From Gammaproteobacteria bacterium (GTDB lineage Bacteria; Pseudomonadota; Gammaproteobacteria; VBWC01), in the NCBI GenBank assembly GCA_023266115.1, contig JAHFRU010000001.1, forward strand, positions 124,001-188,000: 64,000 bases of DNA. The letters run 5' to 3'. Each line of letters starts with the position of its first letter. Position 1 is the stretch's first letter. Position numbers and translations under genes: made by a program. The notes under the pieces are model-generated. The model was not told the DNA's origin and searched no databases. It worked only from the letters and a program-made list of their open reading frames with translations. This document shows positions 17,618 through 24,155 of the stretch, in pieces.

Positions 17618-18097
17618 TCACTCGATCCGCTCGCCTTCGACCGTTTTACCGGCCAGAGCTTGAAACTGATCTTGCAACTTCTTGAGTTCGTCCTTGCTGT
17701 TGCCGCTTATGCTCGTCGGCTGATTCCGGCCAAGGGCGCGCTTGTCAAAGCTGATCGCTTGCACAAGAGCTAAATCTCTAGCACCGACTGGCTTCCGCTT
17801 AAGGGCGCCGTCCTTGCTCACCAAGTAGTCCCCATCGGTAAGCCGGTCCTTGATTTGTTCCCCGGCCAAATGGATATTTTCGGTAAGCATCGCGTCCAGT
17901 TCGTCGGCTTTTTCGTCGCGGATTCTCGTTAACAAAGTTTCCCACCATTCGCATTTTCGCCAGCCGTATAAAGTTGATACCGGGATATTTACCAGTTCTG
18001 CAACCCGCGTCATTACCCCGGTTGTGGCATAGGCAGCGATCGCCTCTCGGCGCTTCTCGTCGGAATAGAGGCTGGTGTGTGATTCGATTGCGTCCAT
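17618..18097 (-). CDS. Terminase small-subunit-like HTH protein
   Basis: 159 residues. The N-terminal third is a helix-turn-helix (EKRREAIAAYATTGVMTRVAE, then LVNIPVSTLYGWRKCEWW), followed by a helical region (KADELDAMLTENIHLAGEQI) and a short strand-rich part (GDYLVSKDGALKRKPVGARD). This order is that of phage small terminase subunits, which choose the packaging site; phage satellites use their own copy to redirect packaging. A transposase-like or other HTH regulator is the alternative. The ATG at 18097 has GAGGGATG upstream. It is last in the leftward core, 13 bases after the ribbon-helix-helix-like gene. Confidence 0.55.
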   Translation of the reverse strand: MDAIESHTSLYSDEKRREAIAAYATTGVMTRVAELVNIPVSTLYGWRKCEWWETLLTRIRDEKADELDAMLTENIHLAGEQIKDRLTDGDYLVSKDGALKRKPVGARDLALVQAISFDKRALGRNQPTSISGNSKDELKKLQDQFQALAGKTVEGERIE

Positions 18098-18110
18098 CAC
18101 TCATCCCTCT

Positions 18111-18329
18111 TTACGATGTCGGTAAATTCCGGTCACGCGCCCACTCTGAAACAATACGATTCAAGATCGATGAGGCATCGTGACCAACATATGGCCGCCT
18201 GAGTTGGTCGATGATTGTTCCGGCCTGAGTGCCTACGTAGTAATCCAGCCGCCGTTTACCTTCACGCCGTCGCCGTTGGCGCATGCGGGCCATGTATCGC
18301 TGCCGCTCCATCCAGTGGTGATCTTCCAT
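18111..18329 (-). CDS. Small ribbon-helix-helix-like DNA-binding protein
   Basis: 72 residues starting at 18329 behind TAGGAGG; the ORF continues upstream to 18425 but without a better start. The N-terminal third is strongly basic (ARMRQRRRREGKRRLD). Then RLDYYVGTQAGTIIDQLRR and a helix DASSILNRIVSEWARD, which fit a beta strand plus two helices as in Arc/MetJ-type repressors. The gene stands directly downstream of an array of five palindromes; one lies at its ribosome site. It is therefore a natural candidate for the protein that binds them and controls its own transcription. Confidence 0.6.
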   Translation of the reverse strand: MEDHHWMERQRYMARMRQRRRREGKRRLDYYVGTQAGTIIDQLRRPYVGHDASSILNRIVSEWARDRNLPTS

Positions 18330-18345
18330 GCAGTATCGCCTCCTA

Positions 18346-18503
18346 ATACGTACTGCGTATGGTATATCTAAGAAGGTACACGGTATGCGTGTCAATTCAA
18401 TAGCAGAAAATGGCCTGATAAACACGGTATGCGTGTCAAAGAGCTTGGCGTTGGCCCGTAATTAACACGGTATGCGTGCTAGATTGACACGGTAGGCGTG
18501 TTA
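18346..18503. promoter_or_regulatory. Array of five phased palindromic sites
   Basis: Sites with the form ACACG-N5-CGTGT: 18378-18392 and 18422-18436 (perfect arms), 18465-18479 (last base changed), 18487-18501 (perfect arms, spacer GTAGG), plus ATACG-N5-CGTAT at 18346-18360 with symmetric changes. Start-to-start distances are 32, 44, 43 and 22 bp, all close to multiples of a helical turn. They span the control region of the 72-aa gene and the 3' end of the 153-aa gene. Two copies end in TGTCAA, giving leftward TTGACA hexamers, though no well-spaced leftward -10 is obvious. They are operators or replication iterons. Confidence 0.75.
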
Positions 18504-18897
18504 CCAAATTATTTCTCCATCGGTTGGACGGCACAGTGGTTGGTGGTACGTCAAGCTTGCCGTCGCACTCATCGATGCCAAGCCAGGTCAGCGCAAAGAG
18601 ATTGGCCTTGTGTCTTCCGCCTTGGCGCGTGCGGATAATCCACCCGCTAGATTCCAATTCGGTTTGTGCTCTGTTCAATGTGTCCCGAGACTTCCATCCA
18701 CGTTTCTTCATCCACCCCCACGCGGCGCAGAGGTCGCCATTGTTGCTGCCCCTAAACTGGCTACCCAGATCGACCAAGAGCTTGACCGCGATGGAGCTTA
18801 ATTGGGCGTACTCCTCGCTTTCGAGTATGTGTTTCGGGAGTCGAAGAAACGGGGCGCTATCTTTTCTGCCCTTTGTTTTTTGCCGTGTTCGTGCCAT
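18436..18897 (-). CDS. HTH protein, possible replication initiator
   Basis: 153 residues. After a basic N-terminus (MARTRQKTKGRKD) it has APFLRLPKHILESEEYAQLS, a winged-helix-like region (VKLLVDLGSQFRGSNNGD, AAWGWMKKRGWKSRDTLNRA) and ELESSGWIIRTRQGGRHKAN. Proteins of this type occur in phages and integrative elements near their replication region. Placement next to an iteron-like array supports an initiator or ori-binding role; a plain transcription regulator is the alternative. The last 20 or so codons overlap two and a half palindromes, so coding and control sequences are superimposed. No helicase or primase motif is present. Confidence 0.6.
   Translation of the reverse strand: MARTRQKTKGRKDSAPFLRLPKHILESEEYAQLSSIAVKLLVDLGSQFRGSNNGDLCAAWGWMKKRGWKSRDTLNRAQTELESSGWIIRTRQGGRHKANLFALTWLGIDECDGKLDVPPTTVPSNRWRNNLVTRLPCQSSTHTVLITGQRQAL
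18484..18512 (+). promoter_or_regulatory. Rightward promoter candidate in the palindrome array
   Basis: TTGACA at 18484-18489, a 17-base spacer, and AATTAT at 18507-18512 (four of six matches to TATAAT). It overlaps the last palindrome (18487-18501), so a protein bound there would block it. A transcript would start near 18519 and run antisense to the 153-aa gene towards the rightward terminator at 18937-18974. Confidence 0.5.
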
Positions 18898-18932
18898 AAT
18901 CCCTCTGCAATAGTACGAATAGACGTGAACGT

Positions 18933-19142
18933 TTAGGGCCGGGAATCTTCATTGGTTTCCGGCCTTTTTCTTTTGCGCAGCGATTGGTAAAGGCACCACG
19001 CTTCTATTCGGTCGATGTGGGCCAGATCAGGTTCAACACCCAATTCCGGGTAACGGTTGACCAATTCCTCCAGCTCGATAAGCCACTCAAATGACAGAAC
19101 CTCGATAGCTGGCGGATTTCCGCAGTGTTCGCAGCGCCTCAT
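18933..19142 (-). CDS. Small zinc-ribbon-like protein, 69 aa
   Basis: Begins MRRCEHCGNPP, a CxxC knuckle, followed by a helical acidic region (LIELEELVNRYPEL) and a basic C-terminus (SLRKRKRPE). Its ATG overlaps the stop of the 98-aa gene (ATGA), so the two are translationally coupled. The last dozen codons lie in the stem and T-run of the rightward terminator. I recognise no named family; small CxxC proteins of this size are common in phages and satellites. Confidence 0.55.
   Translation of the reverse strand: MRRCEHCGNPPAIEVLSFEWLIELEELVNRYPELGVEPDLAHIDRIEAWCLYQSLRKRKRPETNEDSRP
18937..18974 (+). terminator. Rightward intrinsic terminator
   Basis: Stem GGCCGGGAA (18937-18945) pairs with TTTCCGGCC (18956-18964) with one G-U pair and a 10-base loop, followed by TTTTTCTTTT (18965-18974). 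On the leftward strand no T-run follows, so it ends rightward transcription only. All island core genes are leftward; it also lies inside the 3' end of the 69-aa gene. Confidence 0.75.
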
Positions 19143-19435
19143 GACGCATCACCCCTGCGATTCACCTCGAAATAGGGCGCGAGAGCGTGGGAGAGGGCGG
19201 CCACGACGCTTTCGATATCTCGCATCGCCTCGGCTATCGTTTCGGCCTCCGATGCCCTCACCATTCTGTCCCGTAGACCGTTAACGGCTTGTTCAGCGGA
19301 TGCGTACCACGCGATGGATTCCCAGGCGGTTACAGGTTCGCCGGTCTTGCGGTCTTTGCGCTGCCGCCGTCGCTGGATCATCCAGGAGTATTGATCGGTC
19401 GCGAGGGCGAATTGGTCATTGATTGGAATTAACAT
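19139..19435 (-). CDS. Hypothetical phage-type protein, 98 aa
   Basis: Contains NDQFALATDQYSWMIQRRR, a basic patch (RRRQRKDRKTGE), then AWESIAWYASAEQAVNGLRD and a long C-terminal helix. The pattern of a short beta sheet, an RKTGE turn and a WxxxxWY-AEQA helix recurs in small unnamed proteins of integrative elements, next to excisionase-type genes. It sits between the AlpA-like gene (11 bases upstream) and the coupled 69-aa gene. No function can be assigned. Confidence 0.55.
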   Translation of the reverse strand: MLIPINDQFALATDQYSWMIQRRRQRKDRKTGEPVTAWESIAWYASAEQAVNGLRDRMVRASEAETIAEAMRDIESVVAALSHALAPYFEVNRRGDAS

Positions 19436-19446
19436 GCTTGGCCCCC

Positions 19447-19662
19447 TTATTCCGGCTGGGCTGTGGTGCGGCGGTCAATGAAAGCCTGGACATCCTCCGG
19501 GCGGTACATGATCTTGCGGCCTACGCGGACGAAGGGGAGGTTATAGCGTCCGACGCAGCGCCAGACCGTCAATGTGCCAGTCGATACGCCTAAGACTTTT
19601 GCGGTGTCACGGGGAGATAGGAGATTTCTTGGTCCAGAAGAATGAATGGACTGATTGTTCAT
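19447..19662 (-). CDS. alpA: AlpA/excisionase-type HTH regulator
   Basis: 71 residues from ATG 19662, preceded by AGAGGTAAT. The core NLLSPRDTAKVLGVSTGTL, TVWRCVGRYNLPFVRVGRKI and MYRPEDVQAFIDRR is the MerR-like winged HTH of AlpA and excisionase proteins. In P4-like and PICI satellites AlpA activates or controls excision and integrase expression. It is downstream of the 222-aa gene in the leftward array. Its ribosome binding site lies in one arm of a 13-bp perfect inverted repeat, which may control its translation. Confidence 0.85.
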   Translation of the reverse strand: MNNQSIHSSGPRNLLSPRDTAKVLGVSTGTLTVWRCVGRYNLPFVRVGRKIMYRPEDVQAFIDRRTTAQPE

Positions 19663-19667
19663 GATTA

Positions 19668-19699
19668 GATTACCTCTGTTATAAGCAACAGAGGTAATC
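19668..19699 (-). promoter_or_regulatory. Perfect 13-bp inverted repeat covering the alpA ribosome site
   Basis: Arms GATTACCTCTGTT (19668-19680) and AACAGAGGTAATC (19687-19699) around a 6-base spacer, six bases upstream of the alpA ATG. Read leftward, the 3' arm holds the AGAGGT ribosome site, so a transcript that includes both arms would hide it. As DNA it could instead be an operator. A second palindrome, TTTTTGCA-AC-TGCAAAAA, lies at 19721-19738. Confidence 0.7.
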
Positions 19700-19759
19700 A
19701 TCCGTTATCAAATCCTCAACTTTTTGCAACTGCAAAAACAAAATCGCAGCTGCAAAAAA

Positions 19760-20428
19760 TCATTCCGTGTGCTGCTTGTTATTCAGGATGCCAATGGCAG
19801 TAGAAATTCTATCCTCAATAGAGCGTTTGCTCATTCCAGTGGGATCGATTCCTTTTTTAGCGAGATGGTTAACAATCGCGCTCGAAACTTGACTTACATT
19901 TATTGATTCCGGTTTTTTGAATTTATTCCCCTTCGCATCGGAAAAGAGTTCCGCAAGTGCGCCAATTGTCTTAAGTAGAGAGTCTCGCTCATTGTTGTGG
20001 AGCGGATGCTCTTGGCAGGTATTAATTTGATGTTCTTCTTCAAATCTTAATAGTTCCGCTGCGGTTACCACGCATGTGCTGTAGTTGTTGGCTCTTGCTT
20101 GGACTAACTGTTCCGGGCTCAACTCGATATAGTCGCCCATAACGGTGTTTATCGGTGAATCATCAAACGGCGTATGGTTTTCTGAGCTATTAAGCAAATA
20201 CAAATCGTGTTTTTTCACAAGTTCCAGCATCTTTTTTGACGTATCATCGGAAAGCTCCACGATTGAAATTTCGAAGTCGCAAGATTCACTTTTGTAAGTT
20301 ACCAATAATTTACGGGCAAAAAGTTTTAGCCTTCTTCCTTCGGCGTAACTTTCTACTTGACGCTGTGGGCACTTCCATCTTTCAGCCAAGTCGGACAACG
20401 TGTATCCGTCTTTTGGCGGTAACGGCAT
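19760..20428 (-). CDS. Hypothetical HTH protein, 222 aa
   Basis: The N-terminus GYTLSDLAERWKCPQRQVES is a helix-turn-helix of the type found in excisionase-like proteins. The middle contains VVTAAELLRFEEEHQ, and the C-terminus NVSQVSSAIVNHLAKKGIDP then RSIEDRISTAIGIL is a helical module shared by several island-borne proteins of unknown role. It stands between the integrase and alpA, all leftward. A regulator of integration or excision is plausible. No catalytic motif. Confidence 0.6.
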   Translation of the reverse strand: MPLPPKDGYTLSDLAERWKCPQRQVESYAEGRRLKLFARKLLVTYKSESCDFEISIVELSDDTSKKMLELVKKHDLYLLNSSENHTPFDDSPINTVMGDYIELSPEQLVQARANNYSTCVVTAAELLRFEEEHQINTCQEHPLHNNERDSLLKTIGALAELFSDAKGNKFKKPESINVSQVSSAIVNHLAKKGIDPTGMSKRSIEDRISTAIGILNNKQHTE

Positions 20429-20524
20429 TGTTGGCCTCCTTCAGGGCTCCCTTCATGCTGAAACCAAGCCAAACCGGTGAAGGTTCCGGCGGTTCGGGAG
20501 CTACCCTAGGCTTGGTGTAAACAG

Positions 20525-21718
20525 TTAGCCGATTTTTCTGATTTTTACAACATCCCCGCCCTTCAGAACACCTCCCGCTTGCAGCATCGCATCCGTCGCC
20601 TTATTCATAGCGTCGCGTACTGGATCAAGGCTCAGGCGGGCATATATGGCCGTGGTGCTCACGTTCTTGTGGGCAAGGGTCTTGCCGATGATCGATAGAT
20701 TTGCGCCGGTTGAGGCTTGCCAGCTACCAAGCGAGCGCCTTAGATCGTGAAGGCGCAAGTCCTGAATCCCGGCCCGTTCCAGAATCCGCTCCCAAGGGCG
20801 TTTGGGGTCCATGAGGTGGCCGGACTGGCTCTTGCTCGGAAGTACCCATGGGCTAGTGGAAGCCTCCGTTCTGTCCCGTAGTATCGAAACCGCTTGGGAA
20901 ACCAGTGGCACGGTATGGGGGTCACCGTTTTTCGTCTTGGGAATGGTCCAGGTTGCCCGTTCGATATTCACTTGCTCCCAGCGCATGGCAAGTACATTCG
21001 ATTGGCGAGCGCCGGTTAACAGGCTCAATAGGACGTAGTCGCGTGCCGCCTCGTTCGGTTCTTCTGCGACCGCTTCGAAGAAGCGGGGGAGTTCGTCAGG
21101 CTGTAGAAACCGTTCCCGCGACTGCTCACGGAACTTTTTTACTCTGTGCGCCGGGTTCGGCCCGCTCCATCCCCATTCCATGGCCTTGTTGAACACGGTA
21201 TGGAGCAAGGCGAGTAGCCGATTAGCGGCGTAATGCCCCCGTTCCTTCCCGAGTTCGGCGTGGAGAGTATGTATTTGTTTTCTGTTTATCTGCGAGAGCT
21301 TACGGCTCTTCCAATGGGCCAGATAGCGCCTAAACTGTGCCGCGTCCTCTCGCCACTTGATCTTGTGTACCTTGGCGTGGCGTTCGAGGTATTCATCGAA
21401 CAGCTCTCCCAGCGTGATTTCGGCGCTAATCGCCCGTTTCTCGTCCTGGGGGTTTTTACCATCGGCTATATCGGCGTTGAGCTTCGAGGCTGCCCCTCGT
21501 GCGCGCTCGATTGACATGTCAGGGAAAGCTGCTATGCGTATCCGTTCGGCCCTGCCGTGGATTTTGCGGTACAAGTAGAACGTCTTGGTGCCGGAGGAGG
21601 TGACACAGAGCGTCAGGCCGCGTGTATGGGTGTCGTAGTGGTAGGCCCGCTTCCCCTTGGGTGGCGTCGGAAGGTTGAGAAGTTCTTTCTTGGTGAAGTT
21701 GAATCGTTTGTCCGCCAT
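20525..21718 (-). CDS. int: Tyrosine integrase (P4 type)
   Basis: 397 residues with the P4-integrase layout: an N-terminal arm-binding domain (YHYDTHTRGLTLCVTSSGTK), a core-binding domain and a C-terminal catalytic domain. Catalytic residues are visible: Arg238 (LLTGARQSNV), His324-x-x-Arg327 (HDLRRS), His350 (LAHKN) and Tyr359 (AIYARL), with a Lys near 261-263. It would recombine the tRNA-Thr 3' end. The gene reads inward from attR; its promoter region contains the right arm-type site. It looks complete, so the island may still be able to excise, with the AlpA-like protein as helper. Confidence 0.96.
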   Translation of the reverse strand: MADKRFNFTKKELLNLPTPPKGKRAYHYDTHTRGLTLCVTSSGTKTFYLYRKIHGRAERIRIAAFPDMSIERARGAASKLNADIADGKNPQDEKRAISAEITLGELFDEYLERHAKVHKIKWREDAAQFRRYLAHWKSRKLSQINRKQIHTLHAELGKERGHYAANRLLALLHTVFNKAMEWGWSGPNPAHRVKKFREQSRERFLQPDELPRFFEAVAEEPNEAARDYVLLSLLTGARQSNVLAMRWEQVNIERATWTIPKTKNGDPHTVPLVSQAVSILRDRTEASTSPWVLPSKSQSGHLMDPKRPWERILERAGIQDLRLHDLRRSLGSWQASTGANLSIIGKTLAHKNVSTTAIYARLSLDPVRDAMNKATDAMLQAGGVLKGGDVVKIRKIG

Positions 21719-21754
21719 GTCTGTACCCTCGCGCGTATTGGTCCTATAACGTTT

Positions 21755-21776
21755 GGTTCTACCGTGGTTCTACCTT
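21755..21776 (+). repeat. Right-end integrase arm-type site candidate
   Basis: Near-identical copy (one change, T to C) of the sequence at 11509-11530, lying between the integrase start codon (21718) and attR. It contains two GGTTCTACC half-sites. Binding by the integrase is inferred from position, not shown. The remaining bases between 21719 and 22057 hold only this site and attR. Confidence 0.5.
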
Positions 21777-21902
21777 TGGCAGTAAGAATCGGTAGTCTTC
21801 AGGTAGGACCGTTAAACCAAAGGTACGGGTAACAGGCTGATACTTAAACAGGTGTTAAGGTTGGATAAATACAAATAATCTCGGTATATTTGCCTGAGGA
21901 GC

Positions 21903-21949
21903 GATTCGTAATCAGTAGGTCGGAGGTTCGATTCCTCTCTCCGGCACCA
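21903..21949 (+). repeat. attR (tRNA-Thr 3' half copy)
   Basis: Right copy of the 47-bp direct repeat, identical to 11417-11463. It is not a functional tRNA gene, because the 5' half is missing. It lies 184 bases upstream of the integrase start codon and marks the right border of the island; the ampD gene begins 108 bases further on. Confidence 0.92.
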
Positions 21950-22057
21950 AGCGTTATCGAAATGCTGACGTTGGTACATTTTTTCGCAACAGGTTTCGCG
22001 ATATCCGCCACATGCACGCCAGTCCGTTATCGTCGTTTGTTGAGCGGGTGCGCCCGC

Positions 22058-22642
22058 ATGACCGTGCGTCTCGATCCCGATAATAACTGGTTGACCGGTG
22101 TCCGACGCGTGGCATCGGACAACTGCGATGACCGGCCCGCAGACGCGGCGGTCGACGCGATCGTCATCCATGGCATCAGCCTGCCGCCCGGTGAATTCGG
22201 CGGGGCGTGGATAGCGGCGCTGTTTACCAACACGCTTGATGCGAACGCGCATCCCTATTTTCAGGAAATCTGCCATCTGCGCGTTTCCTCGCACGTGTTG
22301 ATAAACCGTGCCGGCGACGTGGTGCAGTTCGTGCCGTTTTCGCGCCGCGCCTGGCACGCCGGTGTGTCGTCGCTGGCGGGCCGGAGCTGCTGTAACGATT
22401 TCTCCATCGGCATCGAGCTGGAAGGAAGTGATGACCGGCCGTATAACGATGTACAATACGCCAGGCTTGCGGAGCTGATTACAGCGCTGATGAGCGCGTA
22501 TCCCGCGATTACGTCTGACAGGATTGTTGGCCATAGCGATATCGCGCCGGGCAGGAAGACCGACCCCGGACCGTCGTTTGACTGGCTGAAGCTGCGGCGC
22601 CTGCTGGAAATACGCAGCATCGCCCGGAGAATTGCCCCATGA
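22058..22642 (+). CDS. ampD: 1,6-Anhydro-N-acetylmuramyl-L-alanine amidase
   Basis: Cytoplasmic zinc amidase that trims recycled anhydromuropeptides. The start at 22058 gives a 194-residue protein of normal length; the ORF extends left through attR but that part is not conserved. Zinc ligands are visible in VIHGISLP (His) and VGHSDIAPGRKTDPGP (His and Asp), plus GIELEG with the catalytic Glu. It overlaps ampE by four bases (ATGA), so both are translated together. In bacteria with AmpC its loss raises beta-lactamase; no ampC is visible here. Confidence 0.95.
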   Translation: MTVRLDPDNNWLTGVRRVASDNCDDRPADAAVDAIVIHGISLPPGEFGGAWIAALFTNTLDANAHPYFQEICHLRVSSHVLINRAGDVVQFVPFSRRAWHAGVSSLAGRSCCNDFSIGIELEGSDDRPYNDVQYARLAELITALMSAYPAITSDRIVGHSDIAPGRKTDPGPSFDWLKLRRLLEIRSIARRIAP

Positions 22643-23538
22643 CTTTGATAGCGATTCTGATAAGCCTGGCGATCAGCCGAATGATCGAGGCGGTGCACGG
22701 CTGGCGTCGCCTGGACTGGCTGGCGAATTACGCCGACTGGGCGCGCAGCCGCATGGCAGGCGAGTCGGTCTGGAACGGACCGCTGGGCGTGTTCGTGATC
22801 GTTGCGCCGGTAGTGTTCGTTACCGGCTGGCTGCACGCGACGTTGTCGGATTGGCTGGGGCTGTTCGGTTTCGCGTTCGCGGTGGTGGTTCTGGTGGCAA
22901 GCATCGGGCCGCGCGATGTCGACAAGCAGGTCGAGCACCTGCTCGATGCCTGGGGCCGCAACGATGCCGACGCCGTAAACGACCAGCTTGCCGGGCTGGC
23001 CGGCGATAGCCATGCGCCCGGCCTGCCGCGCGAGCCTGCCGTCATTCACAATATTCTTGCCGGTACCCATACGCAGCTGCTGGGCATCATTTTCTGGTTC
23101 GTGGTACTCGGGCCAATCGGCGCGGTGGCCTACCGTCTTTCCGTCATGGTGGCGCAGGCCGCGCGACACTATTCCGATGACTGGCGCTCGTTTACCAACG
23201 CCGCCGAGGTGCTCCATGGCGTACTCGACTGGATCCCGTCGCGACTGACGGCGCTGGGCTATGGCATCACCGGCAGTTTTGTCGATGCGCTGCATAGTTG
23301 GCGCAACGTCGCCGAGGCCGGTAACGGGGACTGGGTGGCGAACAACCGCACCGTCGTCATCGCCAGCGGCACTGGCGCGCTGCAGCTGGAGGCGTCGCTT
23401 GCCGGGATTACCGATGACGAGCCACCTCGGGAATTCTGGTTTGACCAGATCAGCGCGGCGCAGGCGTTGTCACGCCGTACCATCGTGCTGTGGCTGGCGA
23501 TGATCGCGATCCTGACGCTGGCAGGCTGGACCCGCTGA
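22639..23538 (+). CDS. ampE: AmpE-like inner-membrane protein
   Basis: 299 residues with several hydrophobic helices (near 48-66, 70-90, 145-170 and at the C-terminus 280-295). The sequence follows the AmpE/CobD-like pattern: DWLANYADWAR, HNILAGTHTQLLGIIFWFVV and GPIGAVAYRLSVMVAQ. It is coupled to ampD through an ATGA overlap. AmpE is described as a sensory or signalling membrane partner of AmpD, although the biochemical role is unclear. Confidence 0.88.
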   Translation: MTLIAILISLAISRMIEAVHGWRRLDWLANYADWARSRMAGESVWNGPLGVFVIVAPVVFVTGWLHATLSDWLGLFGFAFAVVVLVASIGPRDVDKQVEHLLDAWGRNDADAVNDQLAGLAGDSHAPGLPREPAVIHNILAGTHTQLLGIIFWFVVLGPIGAVAYRLSVMVAQAARHYSDDWRSFTNAAEVLHGVLDWIPSRLTALGYGITGSFVDALHSWRNVAEAGNGDWVANNRTVVIASGTGALQLEASLAGITDDEPPREFWFDQISAAQALSRRTIVLWLAMIAILTLAGWTR

Positions 23539-23549
23539 GCGTAATCCCT

Positions 23550-24155
23550 GTGGTTAACAGCGGTCGCGACACGCTGGTCGATCTGATCCGGCACGGCGAG
23601 CCCGAGGGCGGCCGGCGCTACCGCGGTCAAAGTGACGATCCACTCAATGAAGAAGGCTGGCGGCAGATGTGGTCCGCCGTCGGCGATCGCGCGCCCTGGC
23701 AACATATCGTGACGTCACCGCTGCGACGCTGCGCTGAATTTGCGACAGTGCTGGGTGCGAGACTCGCGGTGCCGGTCACAACGGATGCGCGTTTCAAGGA
23801 AATCGGTTTCGGCGCATGGGAGGGCCGCACGCCGGACGAGCTGCGTCGGCAGGACCCGGATATCCTGCGGCGGTTTTATAACGATCCGGTCGGCCATTGC
23901 CCGGACGGCGCCGAACCGGTCGAGCAGTTCGTCGCGCGTATCGCGGCAGCATGGCGCGCGTTGCTGGACGGCCATGCCGGCAGGCACGTACTGGTGGTCG
24001 GTCACGCCGGCGTGACCCGCGCGGTCACCAGTCTGGTGCTGGGATTTTCGGCGCAGCACATGTTCCGCGTCAACGTCGGCTATGCGGGCATTACGCGTAT
24101 CCGGATCGAGCCGGGCATGCCGCCCGGCCTGGTGTTTCATAACTCCCGCCTCTAG
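23550..24155 (+). CDS. cobC: Histidine phosphatase, CobC-like (alpha-ribazole phosphatase)
   Basis: The catalytic LIRHGEPEGG motif near the N-terminus, TSPLRRCAEFA and VVGHAGVTRAV (second catalytic His) define a histidine phosphatase of about 200 residues. Next to btuF, the CobC role is likely: removal of phosphate from alpha-ribazole-5'-phosphate during cobalamin nucleotide loop assembly. I place the start at GTG 23550, just after the ampE stop; a longer version would overlap ampE by 48 bases. Its stop is followed directly by the btuF ATG. Without other cob genes in the window, a general phosphatase cannot be ruled out. Confidence 0.8.
   Translation: MVNSGRDTLVDLIRHGEPEGGRRYRGQSDDPLNEEGWRQMWSAVGDRAPWQHIVTSPLRRCAEFATVLGARLAVPVTTDARFKEIGFGAWEGRTPDELRRQDPDILRRFYNDPVGHCPDGAEPVEQFVARIAAAWRALLDGHAGRHVLVVGHAGVTRAVTSLVLGFSAQHMFRVNVGYAGITRIRIEPGMPPGLVFHNSRL

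Noticed and set aside
17799-18104. Alternative 101-aa frame starting MSDGRN
   Set aside because: Overlaps the TerS-like gene in another frame; Arg-rich, no domain, and the 159-aa frame has the HTH pattern.
18346-18503. CRISPR array
   Set aside because: The repeats are 15-bp palindromes at uneven, helically phased distances, without spacers of uniform length and without cas genes.
21903-21949. Second tRNA-Thr gene
   Set aside because: Only the 3' half is present; it is the attR copy and cannot fold into a cloverleaf.
21890-22057. N-terminal extension of ampD through attR
   Set aside because: The added residues are partly encoded by the tRNA fragment and not AmpD-like; the ATG at 22058 gives the family length.
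22261-23295. 344-aa open frame on the minus strand
   Set aside because: Antisense to ampD and ampE.
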